Source: an uncultured Pelagibacteraceae bacterium
GTDB lineage: Bacteria; Pseudomonadota; Alphaproteobacteria; Pelagibacterales; Pelagibacteraceae
DNA: 64,000 bases
NCBI GenBank assembly: GCA_902576335.1
Contig: CACGVC010000004.1
Location: 62,001 to 126,000 of the forward strand
Reading direction: 5' to 3'
Part shown: positions 46,521-53,947 of the stretch, piece by piece
Position numbering within the stretch: position 1 is the stretch's first letter
Layout: every line of letters begins with the position of its first letter
Notes under the pieces: model-generated
Seen by the model: the letters and a program-made list of their open reading frames with translations, nothing else
Database searches by the model: none
Told to the model about the DNA's origin: nothing
Translations under genes and position numbers: made by a program

Positions 46521-46563
46521 GTTTGATTGATAGCTATTTTTAATATAATAACTTTTTTCATAA

Positions 46564-47871
46564 ATGTTAGATCTAATAATCAAAAATGGGCAATGTTATA
46601 TCAACGGACAATTAGAAAATAAGGATATTGCGGTAAAAGATGGTAAAATTTTAAAGATTGGCGATATTTCTGAGGACGCAAAAGAATCATATGATGCAAA
46701 AAACCAAACTGTTTTACCTGGTTGCATAGATACCCAAACACATTTTAGAGAACCAGGTTCAACTGATACTGAAGATCTAAATTCAGGAAGTAGGGCTGCA
46801 GTTGCAGGAGGTATAACAGCTGTATTTGAAATGCCTAACACTAATCCACCAACCTCTAATATAAAAGAATTTCAAAGAAAGTTAGATCTTGCAAAAAATA
46901 GAATGTACTGCAATTACGCTTTTTATTTTGGTGCAACTGCTGACAATGTCAGCCAATTAGCAGAATTAAAAAATTTAGAAGGTTGCTGCGGTATTAAATT
47001 ATTTGCTGGTTCTTCAACTGGAAACCTTTTAGTAGCTGATGAAAAAGATATTGATAAAGTATTTCAAAATAGTTCAAAAGTAGTCGCGGTTCATTCAGAA
47101 GATGAGGCAATTTTAGAGGTAAATAAAAAATTAATTAAAAATGGAGATGTCCATACACATCCAGTTTGGAGGAGTGAGGAATGTGCCATGTCATCAACAA
47201 GAAGAATTGTTAGGATTGCAAAAAAATATAACAAAAAAGCCCATGTACTTCATATATCAACAAAGCAAGAAATAGATTTTTTATCTCAACATAAAGGAAA
47301 CATTACTTTTGAAATTACTCCCCAACATTTAACTATTTATGCTCCAGACTGTTATGACAAGCTTGGGACATATGCTCAAATGAATCCTCCTATAAGAGAT
47401 AAATCTCATTATGATAGATTTTGGTATGCGGTAAAAAATAATTTGAACGATACAATCGGATCAGATCACGCCCCACATCTAAAAGTTAATAAAGAAAAAG
47501 AATATCCCAATTCACCCTCAGGAATGCCAGGTGTTCAAACTTTGATGCCAGTGATGTTGAACCATGTAAATGACGGAAAATTATCGTTAACCCAATTAAT
47601 TAATCTTGTTTGTGAAAATCCAGTTAAAATTTTTGGAATAAAGAATAAAGGATTTATTAAAGAAGGTTATGATGCTGATTTTACTGTGGTGGATATGAAT
47701 AGAACAATTCAAATTAAAAATGAAAATATTGAGAGTAAATGTGGATGGTCACCTTTTAATGGATTTGAGTTTAAGGGTACTCCAATGGCAACTATTATTG
47801 CCGGAAAGATAAAAATGAAAGATGGTAAAATTTTAGGTGAACCCGAGGGAAATCCTTTAGTGTTTAGCTAA
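46564..47871 (+). CDS. pyrC: Dihydroorotase
   Basis: The zinc amidohydrolase closes carbamoyl-aspartate to dihydroorotate in pyrimidine synthesis. Metal-binding and signature motifs are PGCIDTQTHFREPGSTDTED, AAVAGGITAVFEMPNTNPP, GIKLFAGSSTGNLLV, VHSEDEAIL, AHVLHISTKQEI and IGSDHAPHLKVNKEKEYPN with SPSGMPGVQT. The usual lysine bridging the metals would be the one in IKLFAG. The 435 residues fit the long (class I, PyrC/allantoinase-like) group. Functionally it follows the carAB pathway encoded at the start of the window. Confidence 0.93.
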   Translation: MLDLIIKNGQCYINGQLENKDIAVKDGKILKIGDISEDAKESYDAKNQTVLPGCIDTQTHFREPGSTDTEDLNSGSRAAVAGGITAVFEMPNTNPPTSNIKEFQRKLDLAKNRMYCNYAFYFGATADNVSQLAELKNLEGCCGIKLFAGSSTGNLLVADEKDIDKVFQNSSKVVAVHSEDEAILEVNKKLIKNGDVHTHPVWRSEECAMSSTRRIVRIAKKYNKKAHVLHISTKQEIDFLSQHKGNITFEITPQHLTIYAPDCYDKLGTYAQMNPPIRDKSHYDRFWYAVKNNLNDTIGSDHAPHLKVNKEKEYPNSPSGMPGVQTLMPVMLNHVNDGKLSLTQLINLVCENPVKIFGIKNKGFIKEGYDADFTVVDMNRTIQIKNENIESKCGWSPFNGFEFKGTPMATIIAGKIKMKDGKILGEPEGNPLVFS

Positions 47872-48196
47872 TCTTTCCAGTAAAACTATTTACTAATATT
47901 ACACCAATCACAATTAAGAATAACCCTACAATTGCCTGCCAAGCTAAGGTTTGTTTGAAAAAGATATAACCTAGTATTGCAATAGTAAATATACCAAGAC
48001 CGCTCCAGGTGGCATAAACAATTGCAATTGGTAGTTTGTTCACAACAAAAGTTAGAAGATAAAATGCAGTTAAATAAAATGCAGCCAAAGCAAAAGTTGG
48101 TAAAAACTTTGTAAAATTTTGTGATACTGGTAATAACATTGTCCCAGCAACCTCACAAAAAATTGCTCCAATTAGGAATAAATATGTTTTTAACAC
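47864..48196 (-). CDS. Small multidrug resistance (SMR) family transporter
   Basis: The 110-residue protein has four membrane helices and SMR hallmarks: the essential glutamate in helix 1 (FLIGAIFCEVAGTMLLP) and AIVYATWSGLGIFTIAILGY in helix 3. It may export cationic drugs, guanidinium or quaternary ammonium compounds; EmrE-type and SugE/Gdx-type substrates cannot be told apart here. It lies two bases downstream of the acyl-CoA synthetase gene and overlaps pyrC by eight bases. Confidence 0.92.
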   Translation of the reverse strand: MLKTYLFLIGAIFCEVAGTMLLPVSQNFTKFLPTFALAAFYLTAFYLLTFVVNKLPIAIVYATWSGLGIFTIAILGYIFFKQTLAWQAIVGLFLIVIGVILVNSFTGKIS

Positions 48197-48198
48197 TA

Positions 48199-50091
48199 TT
48201 AAAGAATATTATTATTTTTTAGATCAGCTTTTATCTCATCTAAAATTGCTGGATCATCAATGGTTGGAGGCATTTTATATTCTTCTTTATCAGCAATCTT
48301 TCTAATTGTTCCCCTTAAAATTTTACCTGATCTAGTTTTGGGTAATCTTTTGATAACTATAGCAATTTTAAATGCAGCAACTGGACCTATTTTCTCTCTG
48401 ACCATTTGGATGCACTCTTTTGAGATATCTTCGTGACTTTTATCAACGCCTGCTTTTAAAACGACTAAGCCAATAGGCAATTGTCCTTTAAGTTTGTCGG
48501 CAATTCCAAGAACAGCACATTCAGCTACTGATTGATGTTCAGATAAAACTTCTTCAATTGCTCCCGTTGATAATCTGTGACCCGCAACATTAATTATGTC
48601 ATCTGTTCTAGACATGATCCAAATATATCCATCTTCATCTATATGACCCGCATCATAAGTTTGATAATATCCATCATAATTTGACATATAGTTTTCTTTA
48701 TATCTTTGATCAGCATTCCATAAAGTTGGAAAAGTTCCTGGTGGCAATGGAAGTTTTACAACTATATCCCCCATTTCATTTGGTTTAGCCAAAGTCTGGT
48801 CTGATTTAATAATTTTTACATCATAGCCAGGTACTGCTTTACAAGCTGAACCGTACTTAGTTTTCATCATTTCAATTCCAGTACAATTTGAACTAATAGC
48901 CCAACTCGTTTCTGTTTGCCACCAATGATCTATCACTGGAACTTTTAATAAATTTTCAGCCCACTTAATTGTATCAGGATCAGCACGCTCACCAGCTAAA
49001 AAAAGACTCTCGAATTTGCTTAAATCATACTTTGAAAAAAATTTACCCTCAGGATCTTCTTTTTTAATTGCTCTAAAAGCTGTCGGTGCTGTGAATAATG
49101 ATTTAACTTTATAGTCTGAAATAATTTTCCAAAAAGCACCTGCATCAGGTGTACCAACTGGTTTACCCTCAAACAGCACAGTTGTGCATCCTTTAAACAA
49201 TGGAGCATATACAATGTATGAGTGACCGACTATCCAACCAATATCACTCGCAGACCACCAAATATCATTCTCATCAATGTTATAAATATTTTTCATAGTC
49301 CATTTTAAAGCAACAATATGCCCACCTATGTCTCTGACTATTCCTTTTGGAGTTCCGGTGGTGCCTGAAGTGTAAAGAATATAAGCGAATTCATTTGAAT
49401 TCATTTCTACACAATCTGTATCCTTAGCATTGGAATGAGCTTCATCCCAACTGATTTCTACAGGAGCATTTAATTTAACCTCATGACCTTTTCTTTGAAA
49501 CAAAATCATTTTGCTAATCTTGTGATTAGCTAGTTTTATTGCTTCGTCTACTAGAGGTTTGTATTCAACAGTCCTTCCGGGCTCAAAACCACACGAAGCA
49601 GTTACTAAAAGTTTTGCCTTACTGTCGTCTATTCTGCTTGCAAGTTCGTTCGAGGCAAATCCTCCAAAAACAACTGAGTGTATGGCTCCAATCCTTGCAC
49701 AAGCAAGCATTGCTATAACGGCCTCAGGTATCATGGGCATATAAATTATTACTCGATCACCTTTATTGACCCCTTGATTTTTAAGTGCTCCTGCAAATTT
49801 GGATACTTTTGATCTTAATTCCTCATAACTGAACTTGTTTTTGTTCCCAGTAATAGGACTATCATAAATTAATGCGGTTTTACCTCCTTTTCCTTGATCA
49901 ATGTGAAAATCTAATGCGTTATAGCAGGTGTTAGTGACACCATCTTCATACCATTTATAGAAAGGAGGATTGGATTTGTTTAAAATTTTGCTTGGTTTCT
50001 TAAACCAGAAGATGTTTTCTGATGCTTCTTTCCAAAAATTCTCAGGATTATTTATTGATTCATGGTATATTTCATTGAATTTCTTAGACAT
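48199..50091 (-). CDS. prpE: Propionyl-CoA / acetyl-CoA synthetase (AMP-forming)
   Basis: The enzyme activates propionate or acetate to its CoA thioester through an acyl-AMP intermediate. It has the AMP-binding signature YILYTSGTTGTPKGIVRDIGG, the acetyl-CoA synthetase-like start (NPENFWKEASENIFWFKKPS), HWWQTETSWAISSN, the hinge YDAGHIDEDGYIWIMSRTDD, and the C-terminal catalytic lysine in KTRSGKILRGTIRKIA, a site often acetylated. The start and hinge resemble PrpE and ACSS3 more than Acs, so propionate is the preferred guess. The 630 residues are normal for the family. Confidence 0.9.
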   Translation of the reverse strand: MSKKFNEIYHESINNPENFWKEASENIFWFKKPSKILNKSNPPFYKWYEDGVTNTCYNALDFHIDQGKGGKTALIYDSPITGNKNKFSYEELRSKVSKFAGALKNQGVNKGDRVIIYMPMIPEAVIAMLACARIGAIHSVVFGGFASNELASRIDDSKAKLLVTASCGFEPGRTVEYKPLVDEAIKLANHKISKMILFQRKGHEVKLNAPVEISWDEAHSNAKDTDCVEMNSNEFAYILYTSGTTGTPKGIVRDIGGHIVALKWTMKNIYNIDENDIWWSASDIGWIVGHSYIVYAPLFKGCTTVLFEGKPVGTPDAGAFWKIISDYKVKSLFTAPTAFRAIKKEDPEGKFFSKYDLSKFESLFLAGERADPDTIKWAENLLKVPVIDHWWQTETSWAISSNCTGIEMMKTKYGSACKAVPGYDVKIIKSDQTLAKPNEMGDIVVKLPLPPGTFPTLWNADQRYKENYMSNYDGYYQTYDAGHIDEDGYIWIMSRTDDIINVAGHRLSTGAIEEVLSEHQSVAECAVLGIADKLKGQLPIGLVVLKAGVDKSHEDISKECIQMVREKIGPVAAFKIAIVIKRLPKTRSGKILRGTIRKIADKEEYKMPPTIDDPAILDEIKADLKNNNIL

Positions 50092-50138
50092 CTGATTTTT
50101 GATTCGATAGTGCCTTTTTTTTGATTTTTAAATTATAA

Positions 50139-50167
50139 ATTGTATTTAATTTCAAAAAGTCAGTAAA
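50139..50167 (-). promoter_or_regulatory. Candidate promoter for the acyl-CoA synthetase gene
   Basis: On the minus strand TTTACT (50167-50162) and TACAAT (50144-50139) are 17 bases apart. Transcription would begin about 40 bases upstream of the ATG at 50091. This is a weak prediction in AT-rich DNA. Confidence 0.35.
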
Positions 50168-50234
50168 ATCAACGTAAATAAATGACACTTTAGTCTTCAA
50201 TAAACTGTTTTTATTTGCTATTTAACGCAAATCT

Positions 50235-50271
50235 TTGCTTAGGGAAGCCTAAGCTTAGTTTATATAAACTA
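50235..50271 (+). promoter_or_regulatory. Proteorhodopsin upstream region with nested inverted repeats and candidate promoter
   Basis: Three inverted repeats overlap. CTTAGG-GAAG-CCTAAG (50238-50253) can form a hairpin. CTAAGCTTAG (50249-50258) is a perfect palindrome. TAGTTTATATAAACTA (50256-50271) is a perfect 16-base palindrome. A candidate -35 TTGCTT (50235-50240) and -10 TTTATA (50259-50264), 18 bases apart, would place the -10 inside the last palindrome. A strong Shine-Dalgarno GAGGGAG follows before the ATG at 50304. A regulator-binding function is inferred. Confidence 0.5.
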
Positions 50272-50303
50272 ATAATAAAAACTAACTAAAGAGGGAGTTT
50301 TTT

Positions 50304-51080
50304 ATGAAAAAACTTAAACTGTTTGCTCTAGCAGCTGTTGCCCTAACAGGTTTAACAGGTATTGCTAATGCAGCAGACGCAACGATGTTAGCTCAGGATG
50401 ACTTTGTTGGAATATCTTTTTGGATAATTTCAATGGGTATGTTAGCAGCTACAGCTTTCTTCTTCATGGAGAGAGGTACTGTTAACCCTGCGTGGAAAAC
50501 ATCAGTAACTGTTGCTGGTCTAGTAACTGGTATTGCTTTCATTCACTACATGTATATGAGAGAAGTATGGGTTGCTACAGGTGACTCACCAACAGTATAT
50601 AGATATATTGACTGGTTAATTACTGTGCCATTACAGATGGTAGAATTTTATTTAATTCTAGTAGCTGTAAGAAAAGCAAACTCTGGAATGTTCTGGAGAT
50701 TGTTAATCGGTTCATTAGTAATGTTAATCGGTGGATACTTAGGAGAAGCTGGATACATCAACGCTACACTTGGTTTCATTATCGGTATGGCAGGTTGGGT
50801 ATACATTCTTTATGAAGTATTCTCAGGTGAAGCAGGTAAAGCTGCTGCTAAGAGCGGAAACAAAGCTCTTGTAACTGCGTTCGGTGCAATGAGAATGATT
50901 GTAACCGTAGGTTGGGCAATTTATCCATTAGGTTACGTATTTGGTTACCTAACTGGTGGAGTAGATGCTGACACATTAAACGTAGTTTACAACTTAGCTG
51001 ACTTCATTAACAAAATTGCATTTGGTCTAGTAATCTGGGCTGCTGCAATGAGTTCTGGAGCTGGCGCAAGAGCAAGATAA
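50304..51080 (+). CDS. Proteorhodopsin (light-driven proton pump), blue-type residue
   Basis: This retinal protein pumps protons out of the cell in light. A cleavable signal peptide (to about residue 23, IANA) precedes seven membrane helices. Key residues, six higher than in the reference proteorhodopsin numbering, are His81, Arg100, the proton acceptor Asp103 (RYIDWLITVPLQ), the tuning residue Gln111, the proton donor Glu114, Asp233 and the retinal lysine Lys237 (LADFINKIAFG). Glutamine at the tuning site predicts blue absorption. GC-richer, optimised-looking codons and the strong ribosome binding site suggest high expression. No retinal-synthesis genes lie in this window. Confidence 0.98.
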   Translation: MKKLKLFALAAVALTGLTGIANAADATMLAQDDFVGISFWIISMGMLAATAFFFMERGTVNPAWKTSVTVAGLVTGIAFIHYMYMREVWVATGDSPTVYRYIDWLITVPLQMVEFYLILVAVRKANSGMFWRLLIGSLVMLIGGYLGEAGYINATLGFIIGMAGWVYILYEVFSGEAGKAAAKSGNKALVTAFGAMRMIVTVGWAIYPLGYVFGYLTGGVDADTLNVVYNLADFINKIAFGLVIWAAAMSSGAGARAR

Positions 51081-51102
51081 TTACGCTTTAAACTAATAAT
51101 TT

Positions 51103-51143
51103 ATAGGGCGAGTATGTTTTACATACTTGCCCTATTTTTTTTT
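51103..51143 (+). terminator. Rho-independent terminator after proteorhodopsin
   Basis: A 15-bp stem, ATAGGGCGAGTATGT (51103-51117) with ACATACTTGCCCTAT (51121-51135) and a single G-U pair, encloses a TTT loop and is followed by eight T (51136-51143). It is the strongest terminator seen in the window and should separate the proteorhodopsin mRNA from the ferredoxin gene. Confidence 0.93.
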
Positions 51144-51161
51144 ACACCTATATACATATCA

Positions 51162-51482
51162 ATGGCTAAAATCACTTACATCACTCACGAAAATGAAAAG
51201 CACACAATAGAAGTTCAAAATGGTTTGACCGTTATGGAGGGTGCAGTTCAAAACGACATACCTGGGATAGATGCAGATTGTGGTGGGGGAATGGCATGTG
51301 CAACTTGCCATGTTTATGTCAAAGAAGACTGGTTTAATAAGTTACCAAAAAAAGAAGACGGAGAAGATGATATGCTGGACATGGCATTTGAACCAAAAGC
51401 AAATAGCAGACTAAGTTGCCAAATTATTGTTTCAGATGAAATAGATGGTCTCGAAGTAAACATACCATCTAAACAGGCTTAA
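51162..51482 (+). CDS. 2Fe-2S ferredoxin (adrenodoxin/putidaredoxin type)
   Basis: This is a small electron carrier. The cluster ligands are in [17 protein letters not shown] (three cysteines) and RLSCQIIV (the fourth), the adrenodoxin-like spacing. The ATG at 51162 is preferred, giving 106 residues starting [13 protein letters not shown]; an upstream in-frame codon at 51114 lies inside the terminator hairpin. It abuts the flavin reductase gene, its likely electron donor or acceptor. Confidence 0.95.
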   Translation: MAKITYITHENEKHTIEVQNGLTVMEGAVQNDIPGIDADCGGGMACATCHVYVKEDWFNKLPKKEDGEDDMLDMAFEPKANSRLSCQIIVSDEIDGLEVNIPSKQA

Positions 51483-52499
51483 ATGAATAAAACCGATGCA
51501 CTAATTATTGGAGCAGGCCCTACAGGATTATTTACGGCACACCAATTAAAACTAATTGGGCTCGATTGCGAAATAGTTGATAATTTAGATAAAATAGGCG
51601 GCCAATGTATAGAACTTTATCCTGATAAACCAATTTATGATATTCCTGCAGTACCAGAGTGTACAGGTGAGGAACTAACAAATAATTTGATTAGTCAATT
51701 AAAGCCTTTTAATATTAAATTTCATTTAAGTGAGAGAGTTGAAGAGGTTAAGAAAGAAGATACTAACTGGTTAGTGAAAACTAGTAGTGGTAACTCCTTT
51801 TTAACACCAAATGTTATTATTGCTGGAGGAGTTGGTTCATTCGAACCTAGAAAATTTGCACCAAAGGAATGTGAAAAATATGAAAATAAATCATTGTTTT
51901 ATTCTGTAAAAGATAAAAATATATTTAATGGTAAAATAGTATCAATTTTTGGAGGTGGAGATAGTGCATTAGATTGGGCTATAGAGTTATCAAAAAATTG
52001 TAAAATTAATTTAATACATAGACGAGATGAATTTAGAGGAGCACAAGCAACAGTAGATAAAATGCAGGAACTTGTAAAATTAGGAAAAATAAACCTATTT
52101 ACTAAATATCAAATGGCAAATGCTCAAGGAGATCAAAAATTAGAAAGTATAGATATAAAGCACGACAACAATGAAATTAAGAACCTTAAGTCTGATTATG
52201 TGCTTGGTTTTTTTGGTCTTATTATGCAATTAGGACCAATTGCTAATTGGGGTCTTAACTTGAATAAAAAAACTATTGAGGTTGATACAGAAAAATTTGA
52301 GACAAATCAAAAAGGTATTTATGCTGTTGGAGATATCTGTAACTATCCTGGTAAATTAAAACTTATTCTCTCAGGTTTCCATGAGGGTGCTTTAGCTGCT
52401 AGAGCATGTTTTAAACTCGCAAGACCTAATGAAAAATATAGATTTGAATTCACAACTACTTCATCAAACTTGTTAAAAAGACTTGGAAAAAAAGAGTGA
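51483..52499 (+). CDS. Thioredoxin-reductase-like ferredoxin-NADP+ reductase
   Basis: The FAD/NADPH flavoprotein (338 residues) is of the TrxR-like type 2 ferredoxin reductase group. The FAD loop is ALIIGAGPTGLFTAHQL, then CIELYPDKPIYDIPA, the NADPH loop VSIFGGGDSALDWAIEL, and the C-terminal GIYAVGDICNYPGKLKLI. It lacks the CxxC redox pair of true thioredoxin reductases (the SALD stretch follows the glycine loop directly), which supports a ferredoxin partner. It begins right after the ferredoxin stop and is coupled to the GST gene by a GTGA overlap. Confidence 0.93.
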   Translation: MNKTDALIIGAGPTGLFTAHQLKLIGLDCEIVDNLDKIGGQCIELYPDKPIYDIPAVPECTGEELTNNLISQLKPFNIKFHLSERVEEVKKEDTNWLVKTSSGNSFLTPNVIIAGGVGSFEPRKFAPKECEKYENKSLFYSVKDKNIFNGKIVSIFGGGDSALDWAIELSKNCKINLIHRRDEFRGAQATVDKMQELVKLGKINLFTKYQMANAQGDQKLESIDIKHDNNEIKNLKSDYVLGFFGLIMQLGPIANWGLNLNKKTIEVDTEKFETNQKGIYAVGDICNYPGKLKLILSGFHEGALAARACFKLARPNEKYRFEFTTTSSNLLKRLGKKE

Positions 52500-53122
52500 T
52501 AGAGCTTTTTTCAGCTAATACTCCTAATGGAAAAAAAATTAGTATTATGCTTGAAGAGATCAAGTTTGACTACAAAGTTACTAAAGTTGATTTAGATAAT
52601 GGCGAACAATTTAAACAAGATTTTAAAAAGATTAGTCCATTAAGTAAAATTCCTGTAATTATTGATCATAAAAATAAAAAAACAGTTTTTGAGTCTGGGG
52701 CAATTTTAATATACTTAGCTGAATTAAGTGGAAAATTTTATAACTCTGAGGAAAGATTAGAAATTAATCAATGGCTTATGGCCCAAATGGGCTACGTTGG
52801 TCCAATGTTGGGTCAACATCATCAGTTCCATCATTATAATCCAGGGAAAAGTAAGTTTGGTGAAGATAGATATTTTAAGATTTCTGAAAGAATTTATAAA
52901 GAGTTAGATGAAAGATTATCAAAATCAAAATATTTATCAGGAGACAATTATACAATTGCAGATATTGGAACATTCCCTTGGATTGCTAGGCATGAGTGGC
53001 ATGACATTGGTCTAATAAAATTTAAAAATTTAACTAGATGGTACGAGAATATCTCTGAAAGAGATGGTGTTAAAAAAGGTTTTGCCTTTATGGATAAAAA
53101 TGAATTACCACCAAAGCCATAA
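52496..53122 (+). CDS. Glutathione S-transferase family protein (YghU/YfcG-like)
   Basis: The thioredoxin-fold N-terminus (ELFSANTPNGKKISIMLEEI) contains the TPNG motif of bacterial disulfide-bond-type GSTs such as YfcG and YghU. Then come SKIPVIID, ESGAILIYLAE and a helical C-domain with YTIADIGTFPWIARHEW. It probably acts on glutathione disulfides or organic peroxides; the substrate is unknown. The GTG start (52496) overlaps the reductase stop. Its own stop abuts the stop of a small ORF on the other strand. Confidence 0.9.
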   Translation: MIELFSANTPNGKKISIMLEEIKFDYKVTKVDLDNGEQFKQDFKKISPLSKIPVIIDHKNKKTVFESGAILIYLAELSGKFYNSEERLEINQWLMAQMGYVGPMLGQHHQFHHYNPGKSKFGEDRYFKISERIYKELDERLSKSKYLSGDNYTIADIGTFPWIARHEWHDIGLIKFKNLTRWYENISERDGVKKGFAFMDKNELPPKP

Positions 53123-53227
53123 TTAATTTATCGAGTTAAGAAATCTAAATAATGAGGCAAAAATACCATGACCTGATGCCTCGATTGCAAGTATTACTAA
53201 AATAATTAAAATTAATTTTGGATTCAT
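53123..53227 (-). CDS. Tiny 34-residue membrane protein, third gene of the dksA unit
   Basis: The ORF starts MNPKLILIILVILAIEASGH and ends in a stop directly abutting the GST stop. Residues 4-14 plus the following stretch form one hydrophobic helix. Its ATG overlaps the stop of the 42-residue ORF upstream as ATGA, the usual sign of translational coupling. No homologue is recognised. Chance is possible at this length, but the packing against both neighbours argues that it is real. Confidence 0.5.
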   Translation of the reverse strand: MNPKLILIILVILAIEASGHGIFASLFRFLNSIN

Positions 53228-53352
53228 CTACTAAAGACAAAAAATATTAAAATTATCCAGAACAGAGCATAATAATAGTAAATATATTTTTTAGTAAAAT
53301 TATAAGTAACTGGATTATGCACTTTTTTTGTTTTTTTCTTTTTCTTAGTCAT
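53224..53352 (-). CDS. Tiny 42-residue membrane protein downstream of dksA
   Basis: The protein starts MTKKKKKTKKVHNPVTYNF with a very basic N-terminus, followed by one membrane helix (YYYYALFWIILIFFVFS). The ATG overlaps the end of dksA (the start lies inside the GATGACTAA end of that gene), and its stop overlaps the next small ORF. Charge distribution predicts an N-in topology. No family is recognised. Confidence 0.55.
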   Translation of the reverse strand: MTKKKKKTKKVHNPVTYNFTKKYIYYYYALFWIILIFFVFSR

Positions 53353-53869
53353 CTGCGTGAACCTTTTCGTCTTTTTCATGTTTTTCTTGTGCAGCAATTG
53401 TATATTTTGCAACTGGTCTTGCCATTAGTCTTTTTAGCCCGATTGGTTCAGCAGTATCAAGGCAATATCCATAAGTATCTTCCCTTATTCTTGCTAAAGC
53501 TTTATCAATTTCTGAGATAAGTTTTATTTGTCTATTGATTGCTTTCATTTCTACATTCTTATCAGTATATGAACTTGCTTGATCGACAATATCTGCAGAA
53601 ATACTATTATCATCCATAGAGCCGTTGTAGAGAGCTTCGTTGTTTGATTTCACAAGTTCTTTTTTCCATTCTTGCAATTTAATTCTGAAAAAAACTTTGT
53701 GTTTTTCACACATATATTTTTCTGTATCTTTTGGAATGTAGGTTTTTGATATTTTTATAGGTCCTTTTTTAACTTCTTTTTTTTTAGTAACTACTTTTGT
53801 TTTTGGTTTAGACACACTCTTTGCTTTTGCTTTTGTGACCTTTTTTTTTACTTTAGCTATCTTTGGCAT
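53345..53869 (-). CDS. dksA: DksA/TraR-family RNA polymerase-binding regulator
   Basis: DksA binds the secondary channel of RNA polymerase and works with ppGpp to adjust transcription to nutrient supply. A lysine-rich N-terminal extension (about 35 residues) precedes the coiled coil and the end domain. The zinc-finger remnant is GYCLDTAEPIGLKRLMARPV and YTIAAQEKHE, with only one of the four cysteines. From memory this loss is typical of alphaproteobacterial DksA. The 174 residues are slightly long because of the N-terminal extension. Two tiny ORFs are coupled downstream. Confidence 0.93.
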   Translation of the reverse strand: MPKIAKVKKKVTKAKAKSVSKPKTKVVTKKKEVKKGPIKISKTYIPKDTEKYMCEKHKVFFRIKLQEWKKELVKSNNEALYNGSMDDNSISADIVDQASSYTDKNVEMKAINRQIKLISEIDKALARIREDTYGYCLDTAEPIGLKRLMARPVAKYTIAAQEKHEKDEKVHADD

Positions 53870-53947
53870 GTCTAAATTTGAATGCGAGGCAGTATATTCA
53901 GCAAAATATGGGTGTCAAGCAACCTTAATTATTGTAAATATTTACTT

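Noticed and set aside
51114..51161. Longer ferredoxin start with a hydrophobic N-terminus
   Set aside because: The extra codons lie in the stem and T-tract of the terminator; the conserved ferredoxin begins at ATG 51162.
53345..53869. DksA with only one of four zinc cysteines
   Set aside because: The degenerate zinc finger is typical of alphaproteobacterial DksA, so it is not evidence of a broken gene.
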